A DNA stretch of 64,000 nt from Flavobacteriaceae bacterium (GTDB lineage Bacteria; Bacteroidota; Bacteroidia; Flavobacteriales; Weeksellaceae). The DNA lies in assembly GCA_030538275.1 (NCBI GenBank), contig JAUNUH010000005.1:62001-126000 (forward strand). Reading direction: 5' to 3'. Positions 1 through 11,620 of the stretch are shown here, one piece after another (the stretch's first letter is position 1; each line of letters begins with the position of its first letter). The notes under the pieces were generated by a model. That model was not told where the DNA came from, searched no databases, and saw nothing but the letters and a program-made list of their open reading frames with translations. The position numbers and the translations under genes were made by a program.

Positions 1-1
1 A

Positions 2-505
2 TCGGTTTTTTCCTATTTACCACAACGCAGAACAGTTTGGTTTTCAGAGAGTGAGGCATTTGTAAATACATCCCCATTAAGGTTTGTGTTGAGCCAACCC
101 GCATTGCGATATGCATGGTATATTTTAATTTTTTCAATTCCGTTTTTTGTAATATTTCATGCCAAACGCCGTCAACGAATTGTACCTGTAATCCAACCTT
201 TGAAAAATGCCTCGGCAGAATTTGTCAAAACCATAGGAAATCTATATTTACAAGAAGGGAATTATAAAGATATGGCCCAGAAAAAGGCGACCTATTTTTT
301 GAATAAAATACGATCTGAATTGCTTATCGATACTTCTGATTTAGATGAAAATTTTGTTCAAAAATTACAATTAAAAACCGGTGCAAAACCAGAAATAATA
401 GAAAAAGCCATACCCTTGCTGCGCAAAGCTATACACGAGCAAGCACCCGTACAACAACAAGAATTAATAGAATTAAATAAATTACTCGACCAAATTTATA
501 AATAA
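2..505 (+). CDS. DUF4350 domain protein, C-terminal part (5' end outside window)
   Basis: The reading frame is already open at base 2, so this is the tail of a gene that starts upstream; the first in-frame Met or Leu near position 86 is not a believable start. The visible part holds one hydrophobic segment (around 105-165) followed by a basic KRRQR stretch and a soluble tail of about 100 residues with a VIQPLKN..FVKTIGNLY pattern. That layout matches the C-terminus of DUF4350 proteins, which precede MoxR/DUF58 genes in Flavobacteriia. The MoxR gene follows after 49 bp, which supports one operon. Function is unknown; it is probably an inner-membrane partner of the MoxR/DUF58 system. Confidence 0.75.
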   Translation, partial: SVFSYLPQRRTVWFSESEAFVNTSPLRFVLSQPALRYAWYILIFSIPFFVIFHAKRRQRIVPVIQPLKNASAEFVKTIGNLYLQEGNYKDMAQKKATYFLNKIRSELLIDTSDLDENFVQKLQLKTGAKPEIIEKAIPLLRKAIHEQAPVQQQELIELNKLLDQIYK

Positions 506-554
506 TAAAAGCTGTAGAAGCGGATAATTTAAATTTTTAAAAACTTAAAGAATT

Positions 555-1541
555 ATGGAAAATCAATATCAACCCGAATTTCAATCACGAATCAATCTTG
601 CACAACTTCAGAATCAACTCCAAAATGTGAAAAATGAAATCAGCAAAGTGATTGTAGGCCAGGAAAATATGATAGAACATCTTCTGGTAGCACTTTTGTC
701 CAACGGGCATGTGTTGATAGAAGGCGTGCCCGGCGTCGCCAAAACCATTACAGCCAAATTATTAGCCAAAACCATTGATGTCGATTTCAGCAGAATTCAA
801 TTTACCCCAGATTTGATGCCAAGCGATATTTTAGGAACATCTGTATTCAACATGAAAACAACAGAATTTGAATACAAAAAAGGTCCTATTTTTTCAAACT
901 TCATTCTTATAGACGAAATCAACCGATCACCCGCCAAAACACAAGCCGCTCTTTTTGAAGTGATGGAAGAGCGACAAATATCGATGGATGGCATTGTATT
1001 TACCATGGAAGAGCCTTTTCTGGTGATTGCAACACAAAATCCCATTGAACACGAAGGTACCTATCGATTGCCCGAAGCGCAATTAGACCGATTTCTCTTT
1101 AAAATCAAGGTAGATTATCCCCAACTCGACGAAGAAGTGCAAATAATCAAAAATCATCACGCACTACGGGTCGATGACAAAACACAGGCAGTACAAGCGG
1201 TGCTTTCTGCATCTGAATTGAAAAGTTATCAGGATTTGGTGAAAAATGTATTGGTAGAAGATCACCTGCTAGCATATATGGCAAAAATCGTAGTGAATAC
1301 CCGCGAAAATCAATTTCTTTTCTTGGGAGCATCACCACGCGCCTCATTGGCATTACTCGTGGCATCCAAAGGATTTGCAGCCATACAAGGACGGGATTTT
1401 GTTACGCCAGAAGATATCAAAAAAGCAGCAAACGCTGTATTGAGACACCGTATCATCGTTTCTCCTGAACGCGAAATGGAAGGACTCAGCCCAGAAGAAA
1501 TCATCAAACAAATTCTTGAATCTATAGAAATACCAAGATAA
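555..1541 (+). CDS. MoxR-family AAA+ ATPase
   Basis: Predicted cytosolic AAA+ ATPase of 328 residues, normal for the family. The Walker A motif GVPGVAKT is at residues 57-64 and Walker B LIDE at 118-121, followed by the family's INRSPAKTQAALFEVMEE pattern, a sensor region (ATQNPIE) and a C-terminal lid. MoxR ATPases act as chaperones, often for von Willebrand-type or DUF58 partners, and a DUF58 gene follows after only 22 bp. The ATG start comes after an AT-rich leader with no strong Shine-Dalgarno, as is common in Bacteroidota. The exact client is unknown. Confidence 0.9.
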   Translation: MENQYQPEFQSRINLAQLQNQLQNVKNEISKVIVGQENMIEHLLVALLSNGHVLIEGVPGVAKTITAKLLAKTIDVDFSRIQFTPDLMPSDILGTSVFNMKTTEFEYKKGPIFSNFILIDEINRSPAKTQAALFEVMEERQISMDGIVFTMEEPFLVIATQNPIEHEGTYRLPEAQLDRFLFKIKVDYPQLDEEVQIIKNHHALRVDDKTQAVQAVLSASELKSYQDLVKNVLVEDHLLAYMAKIVVNTRENQFLFLGASPRASLALLVASKGFAAIQGRDFVTPEDIKKAANAVLRHRIIVSPEREMEGLSPEEIIKQILESIEIPR

Positions 1542-1563
1542 TTTCTACAAAGAAAGCAGAAGT

Positions 1564-2901
1564 ATGCGAAGTTTCTTCCAACAAATCTACCTCAACAACC
1601 GATTGTTTATCATTCTCGGAGCAATTGCCATGCTGTACATCCTGGCATTTTTTATCCCATTCTTTATGTGGATAGCACATATCGTGTTGATGTTACTTTT
1701 CGTATTTATAATCGTAGATATACTTTTGCTTTTTACACAAAAAAACGCCATTCAGAGCAAACGAATTTTGCCAGAAAAACTATCCAATGGCGATGAAAAT
1801 ATTACCAGAATTGACATTAAAAATAATTATTCTTTTGATTTAAGTTGTAGCATAATCGACGAAGTACCGTTTCAGTTTCAATATCGGAATTTTGAAATAA
1901 AACGAAAATTAAAAAAGGCTAAAAATCTATTTTTGGAATATCCGCTTATTCCCAAAGAAAGAGGTGAATATAATTTTGGCGCGCTCAATATTTATGCAAA
2001 ATCCCCCTTGGCATTGGTATCCAGAAGATTCAGATTCAATGATGATCAAATGGTTCCCAGCTATCCATCGTTTATACACCTGCCGCAGTATGAATTGATG
2101 GCCATGCAAAACGAATTTTTGATGGGCGGAATCAAAAAAATTAGAAAAATAGGCCATACCATGGAATTCGAGCAAATCAAAGATTATATCTTGGGTGACG
2201 ATATTCGTAGCATCAACTGGAAAGCCACCGGCAAACGCGGGCAAATAATGGTGAATCAATACCAAGACGAGAAATCTCAACGTATCTATATGCTTATCGA
2301 CAAAGGACGAACCATGAAAATGCCTTTTGATGGTTTGACACTGCTCGATTATGCCATCAATGCTTCTATGGCACTTTCCCATATCGTACTCAAGAAAAAA
2401 GATAATGCAGGTGTAATGACTTTTTCGCGCAAACTAGAAAATGTCGTTGTAGCCGAAAACCGACCCGGACAATTACGAAAAATTGCCGAAGCCTTGTATA
2501 ATATCGAAACCAATTTTTATGAACCCGATTACAGCCGGCTATATGTGGATTTGAAAATGAAAATCAATCAAAGAAGTTTAATTTTGCTTTTTACCAATTT
2601 CGAAACCCTCGATGCGCTACACAGACAATTGGCATATCTGCGCGGTATAGCACGACAGCATCTTCTAGTAGTCGTGTTTTTCAAAAATCCTGAAATTATC
2701 AAAATTACCGAAAGTTCAAATCAAGAAAAACTCCAAGAAGTGTACGATCAAATTATCGCAGAAAAATTTGAATACGAAAAAAAACTCATACGCCAAGAAT
2801 TACAGAAATACGGCATCTATTCCGTTTATACCCTGCCCGAAAATTTGAGTATTTCAATCATTAATAAATATTTGGAAATCAAGGCCAGAGGAATTTTATA
2901 A
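1564..2901 (+). CDS. DUF58 domain-containing protein
   Basis: 445 residues. Two hydrophobic segments at about residues 14-60 are followed by a soluble part carrying the DUF58 signature R-x-INWKATGKRG (around residues 216-227) and then a vWA-like fold region (YMLIDKGRTM). DUF58 proteins are the usual partners of MoxR ATPases. It directly follows the MoxR gene and is probably translated from the same transcript. The 175 bp between this gene and gyrB contain the gyrB promoter. The family is clear but its biological role is not established. Confidence 0.88.
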   Translation: MRSFFQQIYLNNRLFIILGAIAMLYILAFFIPFFMWIAHIVLMLLFVFIIVDILLLFTQKNAIQSKRILPEKLSNGDENITRIDIKNNYSFDLSCSIIDEVPFQFQYRNFEIKRKLKKAKNLFLEYPLIPKERGEYNFGALNIYAKSPLALVSRRFRFNDDQMVPSYPSFIHLPQYELMAMQNEFLMGGIKKIRKIGHTMEFEQIKDYILGDDIRSINWKATGKRGQIMVNQYQDEKSQRIYMLIDKGRTMKMPFDGLTLLDYAINASMALSHIVLKKKDNAGVMTFSRKLENVVVAENRPGQLRKIAEALYNIETNFYEPDYSRLYVDLKMKINQRSLILLFTNFETLDALHRQLAYLRGIARQHLLVVVFFKNPEIIKITESSNQEKLQEVYDQIIAEKFEYEKKLIRQELQKYGIYSVYTLPENLSISIINKYLEIKARGIL

Positions 2902-3013
2902 ATGAACACATCAACTGCCAATTCCTATAAAACTACGCCAAATCAGCCATATTAAGTTCTAATCAAATTTTAATAACAAATTGTTGAAAAATAACTCGTT
3001 ATTATAAGTGTAA

Positions 3014-5023
<2,010 letters not shown>

Positions 5024-5045
5024 TTTGTTTATTCATTAGTTTAGG

Positions 5046-5073
5046 AAAAGCAGTGCAAATCGCGCTGCTTTTT
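5046..5073 (+). terminator. Rho-independent terminator of gyrB
   Basis: An 11-bp stem (5046-5056 with 5062-5072, one T-G wobble) around a 5-nt loop runs into a T tract and lies 23 bp after the gyrB stop. Confidence 0.85.
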
Positions 5074-5111
5074 CAATTTCAACCCATGTTTCAAAGAAAA
5101 TAATTAGGATT

Positions 5112-5270
5112 TGGGCGACTTTACCCGCTTTTCGTTGCAATCTTTTTCCCAAAAATGCACAAAAAAAGACCATAGGATATATTCCATACTTCCATATATC
5201 CTACGGCCATTTTTGTACGCATTTTCAGAAAAAAGGATTTCCACTACAATCGGGGTCGCAGCACCGGCTC
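5112..5270. repeat. Imperfect palindromic interspersed repeat, copy 1, with nested hairpin
   Basis: The left arm (about 5114-5143, GGCGACTTTACCCGCTTTTC..) and right arm (about 5234-5262, GGATTTCCACTACAATCGGG..) are imperfect reverse complements. Between them a 15-bp hairpin (5168-5182 with 5194-5208) pairs fully on the minus strand with G-U wobbles and is followed there by seven T. A related element with the same arm words lies at 38155-38315. No real gene is visible in this gap; a 60-codon frame crossing it is made of repeat sequence. Confidence 0.65.
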
Positions 5271-5391
5271 AACAATCCATGCAGAATTCCTAGATTTCCA
5301 ATATCACCAAAACACAAACATCAAGCCAAGGTCCAGTAAAAAAGGTTTTCTAATTACCCAAAACACGCAAACCAATTTTATTTTTATCAAC

Positions 5392-5421
5392 AAAAAAAGC
5401 TGTAAAGAAAATCCTTACAGC
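5392..5421 (-). terminator. Rho-independent terminator of mdh
   Basis: On the minus strand a 9-bp stem (5413-5421 with 5399-5407, one G-U pair) with a 5-nt loop is followed by seven T, 26 bp past the mdh stop. The next structure, at 5168-5208, could act as a second minus-strand terminator. Confidence 0.8.
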
Positions 5422-5446
5422 ATTTAGATTATATTTTAATTTCAAA

Positions 5447-6373
5447 TTAAAACTTCAAAGACGAATTCACATCGCGCACAGATTCTGCTGCTGCATTGAA
5501 TTTGGACTTTTCGTCTTCTGATAACGCAATTTCTACAATTTGCTCAACACCATTTTTCCCAATAATTGCCGGAACCCCAAAACAAATATCATTCAATCCA
5601 TATTCACCTTCAAGCAACAAAGAGCAAGGGAACATTTTTTTGCTGTCTTGGGCAATAGCTCTTACCATCTCAGCTACCGCAGCTCCTGGTGCATACCAAG
5701 CAGACGTCCCTAATAATTTGGTAAGTGTAGCACCACCAACACGCGTTTCTTGTTCTACCTGCTCAAGTTCGCTTTCAGACAAAAATGCTGTAACAGGAAC
5801 TCCATTACGCGAGGCTAATCTGGTCAATGGAACCATGCCCGTATCGCTATGAGCACCAATCACCATGCCGTCCACATCAGAAATTGGGCAATCCAATGCC
5901 TCTGCCAATCGATATTTGAATCGGGCGCTGTCTAGCGCACCACCCATCCCAATAATACGCTCCTTGGGCAAATCCGTAGCTTTGTGCACCAAATAAGTCA
6001 TTGTATCCATGGGATTGCTCACCACAATTACAATCACCTCTGGAGAGTGCTCTACCAATTGGTCTATAACAGATTTTACAATATTGGCATTGGTACCGAT
6101 CAACTCTTCGCGCGTCATTCCCGGTTTGCGCGGAATCCCCGAGGTGATAACAGCTACATCCGTACCCGAAGTTTTGGAATAATCATTAGTAGATCCCGTA
6201 ATTTTGGTATCAAACCCATTCAAAGATGCAGTTTGCATCAAATCCATAGCTTTGCCTTCTGCAAAACCCTCCTTTATATCAACCAAAACAACTTCTGAGG
6301 CAAAATTTTTCATCGCAATATATTCTGCACAACTGGCACCTACGGCTCCTGCCCCTACAACGGTAACTTTCAT
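5447..6373 (-). CDS. mdh: Malate dehydrogenase
   Basis: Interconverts malate and oxaloacetate with NAD in the TCA cycle, in the cytosol. The 308 residues begin with the Rossmann motif GAGAVGASC (7-15). The mobile-loop arginines are in IPRKPGMTREE (R82, R88), the substrate-binding region is LDSAR (R151), and the catalytic His is H175 in GAHSDTG. The arginine-bearing loop favours malate over lactate dehydrogenase. The length is typical of the LDH-like MDH group. It is monocistronic, convergent with gyrB, with its own terminator. Confidence 0.92.
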   Translation of the reverse strand: MKVTVVGAGAVGASCAEYIAMKNFASEVVLVDIKEGFAEGKAMDLMQTASLNGFDTKITGSTNDYSKTSGTDVAVITSGIPRKPGMTREELIGTNANIVKSVIDQLVEHSPEVIVIVVSNPMDTMTYLVHKATDLPKERIIGMGGALDSARFKYRLAEALDCPISDVDGMVIGAHSDTGMVPLTRLASRNGVPVTAFLSESELEQVEQETRVGGATLTKLLGTSAWYAPGAAVAEMVRAIAQDSKKMFPCSLLLEGEYGLNDICFGVPAIIGKNGVEQIVEIALSEDEKSKFNAAAESVRDVNSSLKF

Positions 6374-6748
6374 AGAATTTTATATTTAATTATTGTTTAA
6401 TAAATTTGAAAGGGTTAAATATACGTATTATTCAAACGTATCACAATGATTTTCAATGGATATTTTTTTAATTTTCCTTCAACTCAAGAAATTTTGGATG
6501 TATAAACTTTCTGTAAAATTCCTTCCCAAATGAGACATTGATGTACAAAAAGCTTATTCTATCAATGGATTATATACTTGCAGAACAAATTATTTTAACC
6601 AAAATTACAAGTCTTTTTGCTCCGAATTTCCCTAATTTTTTAATTATTTCAAAACTACTTTTATAGAGAGTTTAGCCTAAATTACTTGTTGAAATATGAA
6701 TATTGAATTCCCTCCAAAATTTGATTAAATCATTGCTACATTTGCCGT
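6374..6748. other. AT-rich intergenic region between divergent mdh and MATE genes
   Basis: 375 bp with no convincing gene. It must carry the promoters for both divergent neighbours. The one clear box is TACATTTG at 6737-6744 for the MATE gene. A 97-codon frame starting at 6703 is a shadow of the MATE reading frame. Confidence 0.6.
6737..6744 (+). promoter_or_regulatory. -7 element abutting the MATE start codon
   Basis: TACATTTG matches TAnnTTTG and ends 4 nt before the ATG at 6749. Transcription would start at or within a few bases of the ATG, giving a leaderless mRNA. No clear -33 box is visible. Confidence 0.5.
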
Positions 6749-8077
6749 ATGAGTGTGCAACGAATTTCATTCAAAGAAATCAACCGATTGGCCATTCCTG
6801 CCATTTTTGCCGGAATCGTAGAGCCGATTATTTCGCTTACAGATACTGCTGTAGCAGGGCGTTTACCAGAAAATGCCGATGTTGCACTAGGTGCTATTGG
6901 CTTGGTAGGTTCGTTTTTATCTGCCATGATTTGGGTTTTTTTACAAACCTCGAACGCGCTCACAGCCTTGGTAGCACAAGGTTATGGCGCAGGTAAGACA
7001 GAAAAACTCAAAACGCTGGTTTCTCAAGTGTTCTACTTCAATTTATTCGTTTCTAGTATATTAAGTATTACATTTTTCTTTTTAGCTGAGTGGATAATGC
7101 AGCTATATGGTGCAGATAAGGATTTGTTGCAAACTGCGGTGACCTATTTCCAAATCAGGGTTTGGGGTTTTCCGCTTACGCTGCTTACCTTTACCATATT
7201 TGGAATTTTCAGAGGTCTGCAAAACACCGCTTGGGCTATGAAAATAAGTATTGTAGGAGGTGTAATCAATGCGGTACTCGATATTATTCTTGTATTTGTT
7301 TTTCATTTTGATGTAGAGGGAATTGCTTGGGCAAGTCTCATCGCTCAAATGACGATGTTTATACTCGCTTTAGGTTTTTTGTATCAAAAAACACCTTTTA
7401 GATTACAAAAGTTTTTTCCAATTCATCCCCAATTCAAGCAAACTTTGATGATGAGTTTGGATTTGTTTTTAAGAACACTTTCATTAAATATAGCTTTGTT
7501 TTTGGCGTTCAGAACAGCTACACTGCTTGGTGGAGCAGAGGCCAATCAATATGTTGGTGCACATGCCATTCTCATTCAAATTTGGCTGTTTTCTGCCTTT
7601 TTTCTTGACGGATTTTCACATGCAGGCGCAGCCTTGTCGGGTCGTTTACTAGGTTCAAACCAAATCAAAAGTTTGAATTTATTGGTAAAAGATTTGATCA
7701 AAGTTATGTTTTCATTGGGTATTCTGGTAAGTGTTTTATTTTTAATATTTTACCGTTTTTTTGGAGAATTACTCACCCAGTCAGAGTCGGTTTTGCTGGT
7801 ATTTTACTCTGCCTTTTGGATTGTGGCATTAATGCAGCCTATCAATTCAATTGCTTTTTTATTTGATGGAATTTATAAAGGATTGGGTGAGACCAAGGTA
7901 TTACGCAATGTGTTTTTATCGGCTTTAATTTTTGGATTTATTCCGTTTTTATATTTCTTTCAATATTTAGATTTGGGGATACGTGGAATTTGGTTTGCAT
8001 TTGTTATTTGGATGCTAATTCGGGGAGGAGGACTCATTTTTCATTTTTATAAAAAATATTATAAACCAATATCTTGA
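6749..8077 (+). CDS. MATE-family multidrug/cation efflux transporter
   Basis: 442 residues with about 12 hydrophobic segments and two homologous halves, the MATE layout. The N-terminal EPIISLTDTAVAG region matches the family's conserved helix 1, and the AxxGR in SHAGAALSGRLLG matches the second-half motif. These inner-membrane proteins export drugs or metabolites using H+ or Na+ gradients (DinF-like subgroup); the substrate cannot be read from sequence. The start is set by the -7 element directly upstream. The next gene begins 53 bp downstream. Confidence 0.88.
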   Translation: MSVQRISFKEINRLAIPAIFAGIVEPIISLTDTAVAGRLPENADVALGAIGLVGSFLSAMIWVFLQTSNALTALVAQGYGAGKTEKLKTLVSQVFYFNLFVSSILSITFFFLAEWIMQLYGADKDLLQTAVTYFQIRVWGFPLTLLTFTIFGIFRGLQNTAWAMKISIVGGVINAVLDIILVFVFHFDVEGIAWASLIAQMTMFILALGFLYQKTPFRLQKFFPIHPQFKQTLMMSLDLFLRTLSLNIALFLAFRTATLLGGAEANQYVGAHAILIQIWLFSAFFLDGFSHAGAALSGRLLGSNQIKSLNLLVKDLIKVMFSLGILVSVLFLIFYRFFGELLTQSESVLLVFYSAFWIVALMQPINSIAFLFDGIYKGLGETKVLRNVFLSALIFGFIPFLYFFQYLDLGIRGIWFAFVIWMLIRGGGLIFHFYKKYYKPIS

Positions 8078-8130
8078 ATTGAATTTGCATGGGTACACCA
8101 TTTAATTGATTTTTACGTTAATACAAAACA

Positions 8131-11100
8131 TTGAAAAATTTTTTCGTTTGCTTTTTATTGGCTTTGGTGGGGTACAGTCTGGCACAGGTTCCTGAATGGG
8201 AGAATCCGCATTTTCGTAGTAAGTGGGTTCAAACAGGTGATTCTATTGTGCTGGATTCTATGTTTATCATCCAAGAAAAAATAATTTTAAAAGATAAATT
8301 TGGCCAGGTTATAACACAAAATGATTACAAAATCGACTTTTCTACAAGTGTTTTGTTCCTGCCAGAATATTTGGAAGATTCTGTACAGATCGAATATTTT
8401 GTTCATCCCGAGCTTCGTAATATCACAGTTTTTCCCAAAAATCCCAATTTAATCGTGCCCTCTGCAAATGAAAATAAAGCCATAATACTGACCCAACGGG
8501 AAAAAGAAAAAAAAGAAATTTTTGAAGGTTTGCAAACCCGTGGAAATATGGTAAGAGGAATCAGTTTTGGTAATAATCAAGGCTCTTCTGTTCAGTCATC
8601 ACTTGATTTGAGAATTAATGGACAATTGTCTGATAATGTGGGGATAAGTGCTATGATATCAGACACCAATGTGCCGATTGAAGCGGATGGATATACCCAA
8701 AGTTTGGAGCAGTTTGATCGGGTTTTTGTAGAACTTTTTACCGACCGATCCAGTGCTAGAGCAGGCCATGTAGATTTGGAACAAACGGCAGAATATTTTG
8801 GCCGATTTAACAGGCGTGTAACAGGAATTCACCTCAAGCATAGACTGGGAAGTGAAGATAATGCAACGCATGTGCAATGGGCTGGTAGTGTGGCGAGGGG
8901 CGAATTCAAACAACATAAATTCAATGGAATTGAAGGTAACCAAGGTCCGTATAGACTACATGGAAACCATGGTGAAGCATTTGTAATTGTTTTGTCGGGA
9001 AGCGAAAAAATTTATAAAGACGGAATTTTGCTCCAACGTGGTGAAAACTATGATTATGTCATTAATTACAATACAGGCGAAATCACTTTTACACACAAAC
9101 ATCTTGTGCGTGCAACGGATAGATTTACAGCAGAATATCAATACACCAATCGTAATTATAATCGATTTACGCTCTATGGTGGTGCTGCACATGTAGCAAA
9201 AAGATTCTCTATTTCATCACATATTTATTCGGAAAGTGATAATAAACATAATCCAGTAAATCAGACGCTGAGTGAAGAAGATCAAAGAATTCTGGCAGCT
9301 GCCGGAAATGATACTTCTAGCATGTTTGTGAGCTCAGCAGAACAAGTGCCGTATGAGGAAGGAAAGGTATTGTATCGTAAGATATTGATCAATAATGAGG
9401 AAGTTTTTGAATATTCTACCGACTCGAATGAGATTTTGTATATGGTAAATTTTACCCAAATGGGTAGCAACAAAGGGAATTACAAATTGAGTGATACCGG
9501 TGTCAACGGCCGTGTGTTCGAGTATATTTCGCCTATAAATGGCGTAATGCAGGGTAGTTTTGAGCCGGTAAGACCTCTGGTTGCGCCTTCAAAAAAGCAA
9601 ATATGGAGCATGGCCACGAATTATCGTTTCGGGAAAAACGGAAATCTATCTATGGACGCTGGGGTTTCTAATCTAGATCATAATTTGTTTTCTGATTTGG
9701 ATGATGAAAAAAATATAGGTCTGGCTTTTAAATTTAGTGGATCCAATACATTCACAAAAGGAAAAATTCATTTCGAACCCAACCTCAATTATGAATTTAT
9801 TCAAACCAATTTTTCTCCAATAGAGCGGCTTAGATCACCAGAGTTTGCTCGAGATTTCAACCTGAATGTAGAGCAGGGAGAGGCAGACCAACATTATTTA
9901 CAAACCAATTTGAACGCGTTTATTGGTGATTCGGCTCAATTGTCTTATGGAATTGATGTATTGAATCAAACTAAATATTATTCTGGTTTGCGTCATCGTT
10001 TTCTAGGAAAATATATAACACAAAAACAAGAAATATCTGCACATTTGAATCTGTTGAAAAGTGAAACTGAACTTGAAAATACAAATTTTAATACCTATAA
10101 TATATACACCCAGCGCAAAATTGGGAAATTGCGCGTAGGCGCAGGGATTTTGGGCGAATCCAACATTCGAAATCTCCATTCGGGCAGTGATTCTTTAAGC
10201 TTCAGATGGAACGAAAGTTTTGCCACAGCCATGTTGGGAGATACGATTTCTGCTTTTGCGCAACTGCGTCTTTACCAACGCAAAGACGATTCTGTGCGCT
10301 TGTCGCGTTTGGAAAGGTTTTCTGTTTCTAGAGGTGCTGAATTGTTGTCTCAATTAATCAAAAAAGAAAATCATGCTTTGCGGTTTTCTACCCACTACAG
10401 AACCTTGAATTATACAGATTCTACAGGTCAAATTTCCTTTTTGAACGCAACCCTTCAATGGCGCAAAAGTCTTTGGAAAAAGGCAGTTGATATGGGAGTA
10501 ACTTATGAAATTTCGGGCGGAACGGAGTTGCAGCGTGCCTTTACTTATGTGCAGGTTGCAGATGGATTAGGAATTTATAAATGGATGGATTATAATCAAG
10601 ACGGAATACAGCAACTCGATGAATTTGAAGTGGCAGAATTCTCTGATCAGGCACAGTTTATTCGGGTTTATACCAACACAATAGATCATATAAGAACCAA
10701 CAAAAATAGTCTTGGAATGAGTTTGAAACTGATTCCAGGGCGATATTTTGGGAATAATACCTTCTGGCATAGAATCGAAACATCCATTTTATATTCAGGT
10801 ATTGGTAATTATTTGAAAAACAATCAATTGGCTGCCTGGAATCCATGGCAAAATAGAGATGCTAGGTCGGAAGTTTCTCAGTTTTACTGGCAGAATAAAT
10901 ACAATTCTGCCCAATCCTATCAATTCAAATTGACGCATGAGTTGAGCAGGCAGCGTAACACCAGATTTGTATTTACCGGACTAGAAAGTTTAGCAATAAA
11001 TTTTAATAAAATAACGACACAGTTTATTTTTAATCAATGGCTTACGGCAGAGTTGATGAATCGATTGGAGTGGGTAGAAAGTGATTCGGATGCTTTTTCT

Positions 11101-11514
11101 TCTCGCAGATTCAAGTTAGAGGGAGTAGAATTAGTGCCTAAATTGTATGTGAATTGGAGCGAGAATTTGAAGTCTTCTGTCGCGTATAATTACAAAAATC
11201 AAGAAAATATCACGGGAGATGAACATTTGAGCTCTGGGCAGTTTAATTTTGAATTTTTGTGGAACGACAAAGAAAAAACCTCTTTGTTGGCTGGTCTGGA
11301 TTGGGTGAAAAATGCATTTGATGGTGAGCAAGATTCTGTTGTGGGCAATCGCATGATGGAGGGATTACGAGATGGGAATAATCTGGTATGGCGTATTATG
11401 TTTGAAAGAAATATCAACCATTATTTGGAGTTGAATTTACAATATTCTGGACGTAAAAATGAAGATTTCAAAGCTATTCATAGCGGAAATGTTCAATTGA
11501 AATTACACTTTTGA
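8131..11514 (+). CDS. Large predicted outer-membrane beta-barrel protein of unknown function
   Basis: 1127 residues from a TTG start that gives a clean signal peptide (MKNFFVCFLLALVGYSLAQ). No ATG in frame nearby does this. An N-terminal soluble region of about 130 residues is followed by a conserved stretch, QTRGNMVRGISFGNNQG..SSLDLRINGQLSDNVGISAMISD. The rest is alternating aromatic/polar beta-strand sequence and the protein ends in LKLHF, as in barrel proteins. I recall similar uncharacterised barrels in other Bacteroidota but cannot name a family. An FG-GAP-free, EF-hand-like DYNQDGIQQLDEFE segment lies near residues 818-831. It precedes the outer-membrane and LPS-export genes, which suggests an envelope role. 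Confidence 0.7.
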   Translation: MKNFFVCFLLALVGYSLAQVPEWENPHFRSKWVQTGDSIVLDSMFIIQEKIILKDKFGQVITQNDYKIDFSTSVLFLPEYLEDSVQIEYFVHPELRNITVFPKNPNLIVPSANENKAIILTQREKEKKEIFEGLQTRGNMVRGISFGNNQGSSVQSSLDLRINGQLSDNVGISAMISDTNVPIEADGYTQSLEQFDRVFVELFTDRSSARAGHVDLEQTAEYFGRFNRRVTGIHLKHRLGSEDNATHVQWAGSVARGEFKQHKFNGIEGNQGPYRLHGNHGEAFVIVLSGSEKIYKDGILLQRGENYDYVINYNTGEITFTHKHLVRATDRFTAEYQYTNRNYNRFTLYGGAAHVAKRFSISSHIYSESDNKHNPVNQTLSEEDQRILAAAGNDTSSMFVSSAEQVPYEEGKVLYRKILINNEEVFEYSTDSNEILYMVNFTQMGSNKGNYKLSDTGVNGRVFEYISPINGVMQGSFEPVRPLVAPSKKQIWSMATNYRFGKNGNLSMDAGVSNLDHNLFSDLDDEKNIGLAFKFSGSNTFTKGKIHFEPNLNYEFIQTNFSPIERLRSPEFARDFNLNVEQGEADQHYLQTNLNAFIGDSAQLSYGIDVLNQTKYYSGLRHRFLGKYITQKQEISAHLNLLKSETELENTNFNTYNIYTQRKIGKLRVGAGILGESNIRNLHSGSDSLSFRWNESFATAMLGDTISAFAQLRLYQRKDDSVRLSRLERFSVSRGAELLSQLIKKENHALRFSTHYRTLNYTDSTGQISFLNATLQWRKSLWKKAVDMGVTYEISGGTELQRAFTYVQVADGLGIYKWMDYNQDGIQQLDEFEVAEFSDQAQFIRVYTNTIDHIRTNKNSLGMSLKLIPGRYFGNNTFWHRIETSILYSGIGNYLKNNQLAAWNPWQNRDARSEVSQFYWQNKYNSAQSYQFKLTHELSRQRNTRFVFTGLESLAINFNKITTQFIFNQWLTAELMNRLEWVESDSDAFSSRRFKLEGVELVPKLYVNWSENLKSSVAYNYKNQENITGDEHLSSGQFNFEFLWNDKEKTSLLAGLDWVKNAFDGEQDSVVGNRMMEGLRDGNNLVWRIMFERNINHYLELNLQYSGRKNEDFKAIHSGNVQLKLHF

Positions 11515-11620
11515 AATTCGTAAATATTTCAAAGAAATTAAAAATAATTAAATAAACAAATTTTTCAAAATGGATTCAAATCCGCATATTTGCAAATATT
11601 TTAACCGAAGCAAAACAGGA

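Noticed and set aside
5111..5293. 60-codon frame downstream of gyrB
   Set aside because: It is made of the palindromic repeat and its hairpin; no family features.
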